In this document: positions 1 to 9,563 of the stretch, in pieces
Position numbering within the stretch: the first letter of the stretch is position 1
Layout of the letters: each line of letters starts with the position of its first letter
Origin: Saprospiraceae bacterium
GTDB lineage: Bacteria > Bacteroidota > Bacteroidia > Chitinophagales > Saprospiraceae
Length of the DNA stretch: 44,015 nucleotides
Assembly (NCBI GenBank): GCA_020631375.1
Contig: JAHDHJ010000005.1
Span: 1 to 44,015, forward strand
Direction of reading: 5' to 3'
Notes under the pieces: generated by a model
Seen by the model: the letters and a program-made list of their open reading frames with translations, nothing else
What the model was told of the DNA's origin: nothing
The model's database searches: none
Translations under genes and position numbers: made by a program

Positions 1-2880
1 TCTATAATTTTCAAAAAGAATTTTATAAAAATATAATTGTCTCCAATAAATACCTCCGTTGGCTTCGCTTTTTCTAGGAGGTTTCATTTTTTTATCATCA
101 AGGCTTCCTGTTTTATAATCTACAATATGCACAGTTTTATCGCCTTGATAAACCACCTTATCCAAACTTCCTTTCAGTGGAACTCCCTTGAATTCCACAT
201 TCCGGACATCCATTTCAGGTGCTACGGTTTTAGACCATTTATTTTTTTGGGAACGGTAATAAGCTTTTAAATTCCGTTGCCCCATTTTCATTCTCCGATT
301 AAATCCTTTTTTTGAAAACAAGTGTTTCCGTCGTTTCATTTCTATTTCAAAATACCCAACGAACTCTTTCATTTCCGGAAATTCTTTTTCTTCATGTGCC
401 AACATTTTATCAAACAATCTTTTTAATGCATTGTGCATTGCTGTTCCATAAGTGGCTGCTTCATTCGGAATACTTGGAATTTTCAAAACATATTCATAAT
501 AAAAACTCAAGGCACAACTTTGGTAACGATTCATTGCAGAAACGCTCAACACAAAACCTTCTAATAATTCTGCAATCGTTCCTTTTTCCTCTGCTTCTAT
601 TTTCGGATTCTGCAATTCGGATAATAATAAACCTTGTATGGAAATAATTTCCTGTTCAGGTAAAATCCTATTTTCTATTTCTAAACCCAGTGAATTATCT
701 TCTAAGATTTCATCTAGGAATTGAGTTTTCTCCAAAGGCTTTGCAGCATTATCATGTTCTGCGAATGACATATATAATTGCTCTTTCGCACGGGTCATGG
801 CTACATAAAATAATCTCCTCCGAGATTCCAAAGCATCTACTTCCTCATCTGATTTCGTAATCGTATCAGGTAAATAAAAACGATAACGATTACTACTTCC
901 CGAATCCCAATCCTTTCCACAATCAATCATAAATACAACTTGGAATTCCAAACCTTTCGATCCATGTGCTGTCAATAAATTCACGCCATTTTCCGCACTC
1001 ACCGTTTTATTCACACCAATGGACAATTTATTATCATCCATATTTTGCAAAGTGTCCAATAATTTCTTCACGGTGAATCTAGGATTCTTATCTATTTCTT
1101 TTTTTACAAAACTGAAAAAGGTACTAAGGATTTGTAATAGCCAAGCTTTTTCTTTGTGATGAATAATATAATGCAATAAACCACTTCGGTTAATTAATAT
1201 TTCCAAAAAACCTATGGATCTATAATTTCCGAAATCCGCTAATAAATTATTCATTAATTCTGCGAAGCGAATAATAGCTTCGGGCTTTTTGAATTTTATT
1301 TTTTTTAATTCTTCCTCATCTTCTATTACGTCCCTCCAAGATAAATTACGGGGTCTTCCATACTTAGATAAATAAGTGCTCAGTTTCGATAAATCCGAGG
1401 GGTGGATTCCAAGGAAATTAAAATGCATTATTTTAAATAATAATTCCTCTCCTGTATTCGGATTCCTATATTCCAAATATAAATATTCCAAAAACATCCT
1501 TAGATTTTCAATCAATGGTAAATCCAGAATATTAACCCGTCGTTTCGTATTGTAAGGAATTCCTTTTCTTTCCAATAAAGAAATTACATTTCTCGCTTGT
1601 TTATGTTTCGCATAAATAACGGCAACTTCGTTTAATGGAAAACCTTCTTTATATAATCTTTCTATGTGGTTGGCTATCGCAGTATCTTCATGCATTTTAT
1701 TCGGATACTGAAAAATTTTAGGACGCAAAATCGAATTGGCAAACAATTCATTTCTGGCTACCAAATTTTTATCCAGTCCTTCCAGCTTCTGAATTATTCT
1801 TTCCTTATTATTATCAATAACTGTTTTGGAAGCATTCAAAATATTTTGCGAAGACCTATAATTATCCTTGAGCATAACCAGTTTAATTTCCGGTTCATGT
1901 TCATGATAAAAATCCATAATATTCCTTAGCCTTGCTCCTTGGAATTCAAAAATGGATTGGTCATCATCACCCACTACAAAAACATTGGGATTATCCCAAT
2001 ATTCAATTAAGGTTTGTAAAATTAAATTCTGACTTCCATTCGTATCTTGATATTCATCAACTAAAAAATAAAGATACTGTTCTTGGTATTTTCTGAGGAG
2101 CGCTTCATTATTTTTAAATTCTTCCAAAACCCAAAGGATCATATCTTCATAATCATAGCGACTTCTTTCCCTCATTTTTTCTTTATAAACCGGAAAGAGT
2201 TTTGCGGCAGCCCGAAGCTTTTCCAAACGCTCTGTTATTTCATCAAGCTTTTTTTGTTTGATTTCTCCTTTCTTTGAATGTTTTGTATTTTTCTTATAAA
2301 TATATTCTTCGTTCAGGGGAATTTCATCCAGAAATTTATCAATGCTTTTTTCAATGAATTCCACATCCCAATTTTCCGCTTTCATTTGTTTGAACAAAGA
2401 CTTCAAATGTGTCTCATAATAATAAATATCCCAACGCCCTTTTTTGAGAATATTATCTTCTTTTTGTTCATCAATAATTTCCCTCAGCACCTCCACCCTT
2501 TCCAAATCAGAAATGGACTCCATATCGAATTTCCCAAACAATTCCATATTGTCTTGGATAATCGTATTACAAAAAGAATGGAACGTATAAATATGCACCT
2601 TATGGGCTTCCGGTCCGATGAATTCCTGTAAACGTTCCCGCATCGCCAAAACGCCCGCATCCGTAAAAGTGAGGCAAAGTATATTATGGGGATTGGTATC
2701 CGTTTCTTTGAGAATGTTCCCTATCCTTGCGGAAAGGATATGCGTCTTGCCCGTTCCCGGACCCGCAATGACTAATACGGGACCTGCGATACTTTGCACT
2801 GCCAATTCCTGACTGGGATTCAGATTTCTTAATTCTTCTTCGAAAATTTCGTTGAACCGTTCTCTGGTTTCTTCGCTCAA
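1..2880 (-). CDS. UvrD/PcrA-type DNA helicase fused to PD-(D/E)XK nuclease (partial, C-terminus off window)
   Basis: Superfamily 1 helicase that should unwind DNA for repair or recombination, with a RecB/AddB-like nuclease at its C-terminus. Counting from the TTG at 2880, the open frame runs 960 codons to the left edge without a stop. Walker A (GPGTGKT) is at residues 40-46, DEYQDT at 275-280, GDDDQSIF at 304-311, and a LTAHGSKGLEF motif follows near residue 640. The nuclease part shows YGTAMHNAL (810-818), GSLDKV with D907, and VDYKTG with D921 and K923. The start is inferred: an in-frame TAA lies 10 codons upstream, no ATG occurs before Walker A, and TTG at 2880 is the only good candidate. 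Whether a Fe-S cysteine cluster like that of AddB is present cannot be judged, since the end is missing. The helicase-nuclease call is firm; the exact subfamily (AddA/AdnA/PcrA-like) is not. Confidence 0.9.
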   Translation of the reverse strand, partial: MSEETRERFNEIFEEELRNLNPSQELAVQSIAGPVLVIAGPGTGKTHILSARIGNILKETDTNPHNILCLTFTDAGVLAMRERLQEFIGPEAHKVHIYTFHSFCNTIIQDNMELFGKFDMESISDLERVEVLREIIDEQKEDNILKKGRWDIYYYETHLKSLFKQMKAENWDVEFIEKSIDKFLDEIPLNEEYIYKKNTKHSKKGEIKQKKLDEITERLEKLRAAAKLFPVYKEKMRERSRYDYEDMILWVLEEFKNNEALLRKYQEQYLYFLVDEYQDTNGSQNLILQTLIEYWDNPNVFVVGDDDQSIFEFQGARLRNIMDFYHEHEPEIKLVMLKDNYRSSQNILNASKTVIDNNKERIIQKLEGLDKNLVARNELFANSILRPKIFQYPNKMHEDTAIANHIERLYKEGFPLNEVAVIYAKHKQARNVISLLERKGIPYNTKRRVNILDLPLIENLRMFLEYLYLEYRNPNTGEELLFKIMHFNFLGIHPSDLSKLSTYLSKYGRPRNLSWRDVIEDEEELKKIKFKKPEAIIRFAELMNNLLADFGNYRSIGFLEILINRSGLLHYIIHHKEKAWLLQILSTFFSFVKKEIDKNPRFTVKKLLDTLQNMDDNKLSIGVNKTVSAENGVNLLTAHGSKGLEFQVVFMIDCGKDWDSGSSNRYRFYLPDTITKSDEEVDALESRRRLFYVAMTRAKEQLYMSFAEHDNAAKPLEKTQFLDEILEDNSLGLEIENRILPEQEIISIQGLLLSELQNPKIEAEEKGTIAELLEGFVLSVSAMNRYQSCALSFYYEYVLKIPSIPNEAATYGTAMHNALKRLFDKMLAHEEKEFPEMKEFVGYFEIEMKRRKHLFSKKGFNRRMKMGQRNLKAYYRSQKNKWSKTVAPEMDVRNVEFKGVPLKGSLDKVVYQGDKTVHIVDYKTGSLDDKKMKPPRKSEANGGIYWRQLYFYKILFENYR

Positions 2881-3002
2881 GGGAAATTTGTTTGTTGATG
2901 ATTTAATTTAAACAGATTCTAAGGGCTAAAGTTACACAATGGAAATGATATTATGGGAAAAGTGAATTAGTCTCGGCTATGGGGAAATAAAAGAAAGCCG
3001 AC

Positions 3003-3039
3003 TTTGATTGAAATACATTGCTAGCTTTTACTAATTTTG
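3003..3039 (+). promoter_or_regulatory. Candidate Bacteroidota promoter of the SDR gene
   Basis: A perfect TAnnTTTG -7 element (TAATTTTG, 3032-3039) sits 22 bases before the ATG. A -33 candidate is TTG at 3008-3010 (21-base spacing), or TTTG at 3003-3006 (25-base spacing). The predicted leader is very short. Pattern match only. Confidence 0.5.
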
Positions 3040-3061
3040 GGAAAGATTAGAATAATAAGCC

Positions 3062-3895
3062 ATGTTAGAACTAACGAGAAAATTCAAACAGAAGAGAGCA
3101 TTTGTAACCGGTGCTGCAATGGGATTGGGAAAATCATTTTGTAAGCATTTGGCTAAGGATGGTTGGACTATCGGCATGTCGGACATTTCCATTGAAAAGC
3201 TGGAAGCCGCAGCAGAAGAAATCCGCACATTAGGAGGCAATCCCATACTTTTTTCTTTGGATGTGGCTGATAGGGAAAGGTTCAGAGAAGTTTCTGAGCA
3301 ATTCGTAGGCCAATTAGGGGGCATAGATTTATTAGTCAATAATGCCGGAGTTGGAGATGGTGGTTCTTTTCATGAATATAGCCTCGAAAACTGGGATTGG
3401 ATGCTTGGCATCAATCAAATGGGTGTCATTCATGGTTGTCATTTTTTCGTCCCCACTTTCATGGAACAAAAATCAGGTCATATTATCAATATAGCCAGTG
3501 CTGCGGGTTATGCGAACGCACCTCGAATGAGTCCTTATAATGTAAGCAAGGCAGCAGTCATTTCACTTTCGGAATCCTTGTATTATGAGTTGACTCCCTT
3601 GGGCATAAAAATATCCCTAGTCATGCCCACATTTATCAGAACTGATATCATGCAAAGTGCCAGAGGCTCTTCGGATGCTATAAAAGCCGGTCGGAAATTA
3701 TTGGACAAAACCACATTGCAACCCGATGATGCCGTAATGGAAATGTTGGTGAAAGCTGGAAAAGGAAAATTCGAAATCGCATTGCCTTTTCAATCCAGAA
3801 TGAGTTATTGGTTGAAAAGACATTTCCCAGGAATCTTTAGAAGCCAATTAATGAAATTGGCTGCAAAGCAAATCGAACGGGCAAATAGAAAATGA
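3062..3895 (+). CDS. Short-chain dehydrogenase/reductase (SDR)
   Basis: NAD(P)-dependent oxidoreductase of the classical SDR family; substrate unknown. The Rossmann glycine motif TGAAMGLG is at residues 16-23 and NNAG at 93-96. The catalytic tetrad is complete: N118, S146, Y159 and K163 (YNVSK). At 277 residues it is the usual classical SDR length plus a basic C-terminal tail (about 235-277) with alternating aromatic and basic residues that might touch membrane. It stands alone: the helicase gene upstream diverges from it and the SprB-repeat gene downstream converges on it, with a strong terminator between. Residue D41 after the second strand suggests NAD(H) preference, which is only a family rule of thumb. 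Confidence 0.9.
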   Translation: MLELTRKFKQKRAFVTGAAMGLGKSFCKHLAKDGWTIGMSDISIEKLEAAAEEIRTLGGNPILFSLDVADRERFREVSEQFVGQLGGIDLLVNNAGVGDGGSFHEYSLENWDWMLGINQMGVIHGCHFFVPTFMEQKSGHIINIASAAGYANAPRMSPYNVSKAAVISLSESLYYELTPLGIKISLVMPTFIRTDIMQSARGSSDAIKAGRKLLDKTTLQPDDAVMEMLVKAGKGKFEIALPFQSRMSYWLKRHFPGIFRSQLMKLAAKQIERANRK

Positions 3896-3920
3896 TAATT
3901 CTCCAAGAAGCAAACATTAG

Positions 3921-3954
3921 AAAAAGGGTCGTACAAAAATGTACGACCCTTTTT
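3921..3954. terminator. Bidirectional intrinsic terminator
   Basis: A 14-bp perfect stem (3921-3934 with 3941-3954) encloses a 6-base loop. The stem begins with five A and ends with five T, so it can stop transcription from both convergent genes (SDR and SprB-repeat protein). Confidence 0.85.
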
Positions 3955-3982
3955 CAATTCCAAAGTATAACACTGAATGTTG

Positions 3983-6900
3983 CTACCTAACCAAAGTAAC
4001 ATCCCCTTTGTATCTCAGGTCTATTCCATCCATGAATTCTACTTCTATTATATAAACGAATACTGCCGGATCCATTATTTTTCCTCCTAAATATCCATCC
4101 CAGCCATTCGTTGCCAAATCATTTGGCATAAAATTTTGCCTACTGTAAACCAATTCTCCCCATCTGTCAAAAATAATCATATTCTTAATATTACTTACTC
4201 CGGAACCGGTATAAGGAATGAAGATATCATTGACACCGTCTCCATTGGGGGAAAACACATTGGGAATATATACATTCCTATTGGGATCCACATCTATATA
4301 AACGCTACCTGTCCCTGTGCATGAATTCGAATCCGTAATCAATACAGTATATGTCACATCATCCAATGGCGTAGCTGTGGGATCTAAACAATCCGTACAG
4401 CTCAGGCTTGTACTAGGCATCCATAAAATTGAATCAACAGCTCCTAAAGGAAATACTGAAGCAGTTATTTCATAACTCTCGCCCAATTGGATTTCAACAT
4501 CTGGACCCAGATCTACAGTAATAGGCAATGGTTCATCAATAACGACCTCCTCAGTAGCTGTGCAGGTTCCACTTGCATCTATAACTTCCAAAGTGTAAGT
4601 CCCTGCAAGAATACTGGTAGGCTGATCCGTAGAGTTAAAATTAAATCCATCTATTGTATATAGATAAGGCCCTCCAGTACCTCCGGAAACAGAATCTAAG
4701 GCTGGAAAAATCGTGGTATATCCATTACATTGGGGTTCCTCTGGTGCGACATATTCAAAATAAAGGGGTTCCGGTTCTGTTAATGTGGCTGTAGTACTTG
4801 CCGTACATACTCCCGTTTCATCGGTTACAGTAATAGAGTAATCTCCTGCGGGTAAAGGACCGGCAGCATTTGTTGTATTTGTTGGGTCATGAGACCATTC
4901 ATAAGTAAAAAATCCCGGATTTCCTCCTACGGGAGCCACTTGTATCCATCCATCATTAGCCTCACTACAAGATACATCTATAGTATCCACTACAAGAAGT
5001 TCCAATAAATCAGGTTCTCCTATGTAAACTTCTATCGGATTAGATGCGCAATTTTCATCGTCTGTTATTGTAATCGTATATGTGGTAGGTGATAAGCCCG
5101 TAGCAATAAAGTCAGTCTGACTATCACTCCATTCTATAGTATAATTCCCACTTCCTCCTGTAGGTGTAATTGTTGCAGATCCATCATGATCTCCAAAACA
5201 AGTAACTGGTACGGTCTCTATTCCTCCACTCGCTACGCCCACTGGTGCCGGAGCAGGAATCGTATCTATTCCCATATCAAATACATAACCTCCAGGACAG
5301 ATTCCATCAGAAACCGTTACAGAATGATTGCCTTGGCATAATTGCATAGCAGTCATACTTAAACCACTACCTGTTTCTCCATTATCCCAAGTATATGTAT
5401 AATTTGTTGACATTCCTCCGGAGGCGGATATCGTAGCAGAACCATCACAATTAATACCTCCATTACAAGTAACAGGGACTATGCTTTGAGGGTCAATTAG
5501 GATAGTTATGGGAAGAGGGTCTTCTATTGATATTGTTATCGGTCCTAAACTGCAAATGCCTGTCCCATCAACAACAGTAACAGTATAATCGCCTGCCGCC
5601 AAATCTGTTAAGGTAAAAAAGCTGGGACCTTGTGGACCATGAGCCCAAAGATAATTATAAGGAGTTGTCCCTCCAGTTATATCAAGTGTGACAGTACCAT
5701 CATTCCCTCCTACGCAAAGGGGTCTGGTCGTAACAGCGGCACTGGCTTCCGCCAAAGGTTCCGGTGCCGTAAGTGTAAAAGAATCGACGGCTATACATCC
5801 TCCTAAATCCGTAACAGTTACAATATAGGTTCCAGCCCCTAAATTCGAGTTTGTCGCAGTTGTTATTGTCGGATCATTTGACCATGCAAAATCATTGATT
5901 AGTTCATCTCCCTGAACTGCATTCGCTACAATTTCACCATTATTGCTATCAAAACAAAGCAATGAAATCGTTTCCGTGAATCCTGTAATTGTTGGACCAT
6001 TCGGAGCTGTGACCACAGTTGGCACGACAGTGGTACAACTATTTGCATCAGTAACGGTAACAGTATAAATCCCTTCGGAAAGTCCTGTGATAGTTTCAGT
6101 TGTCTCAATATTGCTCCAGTTATATGTATAAGGAGCAGCACCTCCCATTGGGCTGCCTCCACTAGCCAAAACGGTTACTTCTCCATCATTTCCTACATTA
6201 CAAGATTCATTTGTTGCATTAACCATTGCTGTTAATGGTGTAGGTTCTGATACTGTAGCAGAATTGACGGCAGTACATCCATTCGCATCTGTTATCGTAA
6301 CAGTATATGTGTTGGGAGCGAGAGAATTTACTGTTGCTGTTGCTCCTACATTGGGTAACCAATTATAAGTATAGCCTCCATTATCTATACCTACTACGCT
6401 TTCGATGGCAACTACTTGTCCATTATTATCCCCATTGCAAGTGATGTCTGTTGCAGTGAGATTTACGCTAAGGGCAGTAGCGGCATTTACTGTAACAACA
6501 TCTATGTAAGGGCAATTATTATCATCTGTAACGGTGACAGTATGCAGACCTATAGTTAAACCCGTAGCGATATTTGTCGTTGAACTAGAACCACTCCAAG
6601 CATATGACAATGTCCCTGTTCCTCCAGAGGCATTTATAGTGGCAGTACCATTTGAGATTCCTATACAAGAAGCGTCTGTCCAACTTAGGGCAGGTGCTGT
6701 AATGGGGGCAGGTTGGGATAAGGTTGTTGCTGCTGTAGCTGTACATCCATTATTGTCTGTTACCAATACATTATATGCTCCAAAAGTCAATCCTGTTATT
6801 GTAGCTGTGGTTTCGGTTATGGCTCCCATATTCCATGTAAAGGTGTAATCTGCGGGATCGGGACTTGGTACAATGACTCCATCTAGAGTTAACTGGCTAG

Positions 6901-8158
6901 TTATACTTCCATCCATCCCTCCATTACATAATGGAGCTACATCATCCAAACTAATTCCCAATGCCCCTGGCTGTGGAACAAAAACAGCACCAGTAGATGT
7001 TTCTCCATTTCCATCTGTTACTGTTACGCCATAATTTCCGGAAGAAAGCATTGTTATATCAAATTGATTCCCTGTATTGAGAGTGCCAGATTGTACAGCT
7101 CCTCCTGGTTGTAATTGCCAATCAATGGCATAAACAGGCGATCCTCCTGTTATGCCAACCTGAATCCCTCCATTACTCAAACCATTACAACTCACGGAAA
7201 CAGGTGTTAAAACCGCAGTCACAGTGCTTACACAAGCAGACATGTCCATACTCTGGTTTGCACCACAACTTTTACCATCTTCAATAATAATGTCATATGA
7301 GCCCGGTTCTGGAACGGTAAAGGTCACTGTGCTTCCTTCTGTAAATGGCCCTGCTCCAATATTGGCAGTAATAGCAGGGTTTCCTGTTTTAAATACTGTT
7401 ACATTATAATTACTATTTCCTCCATTCAATGCATCGAACTGAGGCAAACCACCTGAGATTTCAAAAGATCCTGTACAGGAGTTCCCCCCTACGCTAGTAT
7501 TAAAATTTGAAAGTGTTATTTCATTGAGATAAACCACTCGGAAAGCATCGGATGCGGTTACGTTTACACAATAATCATCAACATTGGCTTGATTAATAGA
7601 TGGTTCCGAATGGTTGTCCACCGTAATAGGGGCAAAATAAAGTTCCATTGGAGCACCTCCATTGAATGTTGTTTGTATAAATCCATCATTAGTGAATGTT
7701 CCTGATCCACCAATACTCACATTATCAATCAAATAAAAATCAGCAGCTGACATATTCCCCGCAGATAAAACACAAGGATCATCACTAACATTCTGAGCAT
7801 CGGGCCCTGTAGCAGACGGAGAACAAGTATAAGGCACGTAGCTTATTCCAGCAGCAGTAGATGGGTCCGGATCTGCTGTTGGATCCAAATTGAAATTCCC
7901 ATCATGTACAATGTCCAACTGATCATTCAAACATAAAAAGAAATAACCATTGGGGGATGCCGGCTCTGGGCTTGTGTTTTGATTTGTTCCTACAAGGCTT
8001 TGCATTGATGTGCCTGCTTCCCAAACCGTTCCTGGGCAGACACGGAGATCCCCATCTTGGGTATAGTGTGGGTCTATATTTACGGGAACAAAATTCTGTC
8101 CAAAAACAAAAAACGAACAGGCATTCAGTAATGAAAATAAAAGGATACGTTTCATCAT
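3983..8158 (-). CDS. SprB-repeat surface protein with T9SS type B (gliding-associated) C-terminal module
   Basis: Very large secreted protein (1391 residues), probably a surface adhesin or filament exported by the type IX secretion system. It starts with a signal peptide (MMKRILLFSLLNACSFFVFGQ) and an N-terminal region of about 300 residues of unknown fold. Eleven tandem SprB-like repeats of about 80-95 residues follow, each recognisable by a leading xxCNG..DG, a central GG..PYTYxW and a trailing Y.VTVTD..GC. Next comes an Ig/PKD-like segment (from GPDVEIQLG) and, over the last ~95 residues, the CHU_C module: NVFSPNGDGVND, FDRWGELVY, WDGYLGG and a terminal GDVTLVR. The paired cysteines of the repeats suggest disulfides. 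SprB-type proteins carry gliding motility in Flavobacterium; whether this organism glides cannot be seen. Upstream (8159-8292) no clear promoter was found. Confidence 0.9.
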   Translation of the reverse strand: MMKRILLFSLLNACSFFVFGQNFVPVNIDPHYTQDGDLRVCPGTVWEAGTSMQSLVGTNQNTSPEPASPNGYFFLCLNDQLDIVHDGNFNLDPTADPDPSTAAGISYVPYTCSPSATGPDAQNVSDDPCVLSAGNMSAADFYLIDNVSIGGSGTFTNDGFIQTTFNGGAPMELYFAPITVDNHSEPSINQANVDDYCVNVTASDAFRVVYLNEITLSNFNTSVGGNSCTGSFEISGGLPQFDALNGGNSNYNVTVFKTGNPAITANIGAGPFTEGSTVTFTVPEPGSYDIIIEDGKSCGANQSMDMSACVSTVTAVLTPVSVSCNGLSNGGIQVGITGGSPVYAIDWQLQPGGAVQSGTLNTGNQFDITMLSSGNYGVTVTDGNGETSTGAVFVPQPGALGISLDDVAPLCNGGMDGSITSQLTLDGVIVPSPDPADYTFTWNMGAITETTATITGLTFGAYNVLVTDNNGCTATAATTLSQPAPITAPALSWTDASCIGISNGTATINASGGTGTLSYAWSGSSSTTNIATGLTIGLHTVTVTDDNNCPYIDVVTVNAATALSVNLTATDITCNGDNNGQVVAIESVVGIDNGGYTYNWLPNVGATATVNSLAPNTYTVTITDANGCTAVNSATVSEPTPLTAMVNATNESCNVGNDGEVTVLASGGSPMGGAAPYTYNWSNIETTETITGLSEGIYTVTVTDANSCTTVVPTVVTAPNGPTITGFTETISLLCFDSNNGEIVANAVQGDELINDFAWSNDPTITTATNSNLGAGTYIVTVTDLGGCIAVDSFTLTAPEPLAEASAAVTTRPLCVGGNDGTVTLDITGGTTPYNYLWAHGPQGPSFFTLTDLAAGDYTVTVVDGTGICSLGPITISIEDPLPITILIDPQSIVPVTCNGGINCDGSATISASGGMSTNYTYTWDNGETGSGLSMTAMQLCQGNHSVTVSDGICPGGYVFDMGIDTIPAPAPVGVASGGIETVPVTCFGDHDGSATITPTGGSGNYTIEWSDSQTDFIATGLSPTTYTITITDDENCASNPIEVYIGEPDLLELLVVDTIDVSCSEANDGWIQVAPVGGNPGFFTYEWSHDPTNTTNAAGPLPAGDYSITVTDETGVCTASTTATLTEPEPLYFEYVAPEEPQCNGYTTIFPALDSVSGGTGGPYLYTIDGFNFNSTDQPTSILAGTYTLEVIDASGTCTATEEVVIDEPLPITVDLGPDVEIQLGESYEITASVFPLGAVDSILWMPSTSLSCTDCLDPTATPLDDVTYTVLITDSNSCTGTGSVYIDVDPNRNVYIPNVFSPNGDGVNDIFIPYTGSGVSNIKNMIIFDRWGELVYSRQNFMPNDLATNGWDGYLGGKIMDPAVFVYIIEVEFMDGIDLRYKGDVTLVR

Positions 8159-8292
8159 TTTGTAATAAATTATTAACTCTTCTTATGTATAACTTTGGAG
8201 TATGGTTCTAAAACGAAATTTGTTTGGAAATAATTTTGCAAAAGTGCGAAAATACTGCCAAACTCCATGACTTATAAACGATTATAACTAAT

Positions 8293-9522
8293 TCATAAGC
8301 TTTTTCCCTTAATAAAGACTTGTTCTATCAAATTACTTCCAAAAGAATAAGGAATATATGCCAAAGATGGAATAGGTTTGGTTATGAAAAAGTTCGCAAT
8401 TTTTCCTTTGGCAATGCTTCCGTGGGTCTTTTCTAATTCCATTGCCCTAGCTCCATTTATAGTGGCAGCATTAATGGCTTCCTCCGGAGTCATTCTCATT
8501 TTGATACAAGCAAGGGACAAGACGAAAGGCATTTTTCCCGATGGAGTAGATCCTGGGTTATAATCAGTCGCCAATGCAACTGGCAAACCTGCTTCAATCA
8601 TTTTCCGAGCAGGAGGATAATGGTCATTAATGAAAAATGGAGCGGATGGAAGTAGAGTCGGGATAGTCTCAGAATCTTGCAAGCACCTAATTTCTTCCTC
8701 ATTAAGAACTTCCAAATGATCTACGGATACTGCTCCATTTTCCACGGATGCCTGTATTCCTCCCATACAATTGAATTGATTGGTATGGATTTTTGGCTTT
8801 AGTCCATATTTTTTTCCCGCTTTCATAATTGTTATCGTTTCCTCGACAGAGAACGCCACTTTTTCACAAAAAACATCTATATAATCAGCTAAATTTCCCT
8901 TAGCAATTGCAGGTAGCATTTCATTGATAATCAAATCAATATAACCCTTTCTATCGTTCTTATATTCCAGAGGTAAAGCATGGGCTCCCAAAAAGGTAGC
9001 TTTGATTTCAATGTCAGTCATACTTTTGAGTTTTTGTATGACTCTAAGAATTTTTAGCTCACTCTCTAGTGTCAAGCCATAACCACTCTTTATTTCAATG
9101 GCTCCCGTTCCCATTCGGGCTATTTCCATTAATCTCCCATATGCCTGTTCTAATAAATCTTCTTCGCTTGTATTCTGTAATTTCTTGGCAGAATTCAATA
9201 TGCCACCTCCTTTCATTGCTATTTCTTGATAGCTAAGTCCTTTTATCCTATCTACAAATTCTCCCTCCCTACTTCCGGCATAGACTAAATGCGTATGGGA
9301 ATCGCACCAAGTAGGCAAAACAAAACGTCCACTCGCATCAATTGTTTCCCCTTCGATAGCAGGGCAGTTTTCCATATGACCGAAATCTGAAATCTTTCCA
9401 CCCTCTACCAATAAGAACGCATTATCAATACTAGGTAGATACTCCATCGCCCCACCACTTACATAAGGGCGAGGCGATGTTTCCACTTGGACTAATGTCC
9501 CAATATTTTTTATCAACAACAT
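8293..9522 (-). CDS. hutI: Imidazolonepropionase
   Basis: Hydrolyses 4-imidazolone-5-propanoate to N-formimino-L-glutamate, the third step of histidine degradation, in the cytoplasm. Amidohydrolase fold with the metal and substrate residues in place (numbered from the ATG at 9522): H76 and H78 in DSHTHLVYAGSRE, H181 in FLGAHALP, H246 in HTNQFN, H269 in VDHLE and D320 in ATDYNPGSTP. Its 409 residues match the family. An 11-codon extension to a TTG at 9555 is possible, but that TTG is part of a TAnnTTTG promoter-like box, so the ATG is preferred. Other hut genes (hutH, hutU, hutG or ftcD) are not in the window. The thioredoxin-SPOR gene ends 41 bases upstream, so read-through is possible. Confidence 0.93.
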   Translation of the reverse strand: MLLIKNIGTLVQVETSPRPYVSGGAMEYLPSIDNAFLLVEGGKISDFGHMENCPAIEGETIDASGRFVLPTWCDSHTHLVYAGSREGEFVDRIKGLSYQEIAMKGGGILNSAKKLQNTSEEDLLEQAYGRLMEIARMGTGAIEIKSGYGLTLESELKILRVIQKLKSMTDIEIKATFLGAHALPLEYKNDRKGYIDLIINEMLPAIAKGNLADYIDVFCEKVAFSVEETITIMKAGKKYGLKPKIHTNQFNCMGGIQASVENGAVSVDHLEVLNEEEIRCLQDSETIPTLLPSAPFFINDHYPPARKMIEAGLPVALATDYNPGSTPSGKMPFVLSLACIKMRMTPEEAINAATINGARAMELEKTHGSIAKGKIANFFITKPIPSLAYIPYSFGSNLIEQVFIKGKSL

Positions 9523-9552
9523 ATTTCTTTGGCTTGAATTTAAAATAGAAGC

Positions 9553-9560
9553 CAAAAGTA
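9553..9560 (-). promoter_or_regulatory. -7 box candidate (TACTTTTG) before hutI
   Basis: A perfect TAnnTTTG sequence on the minus strand, 30 bases upstream of the hutI ATG. No TTTG at a normal distance was found; the nearest TTG is 30 bases upstream of the box, so only half of the consensus is present. If real, it gives hutI its own promoter and excludes the TTG start. Confidence 0.4.
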
Positions 9561-9563
9561 ATA

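Noticed and set aside
37-2812. Several plus-strand open frames at the left end
   Set aside because: They are antisense to the continuous minus-strand helicase frame, whose motifs are all present.
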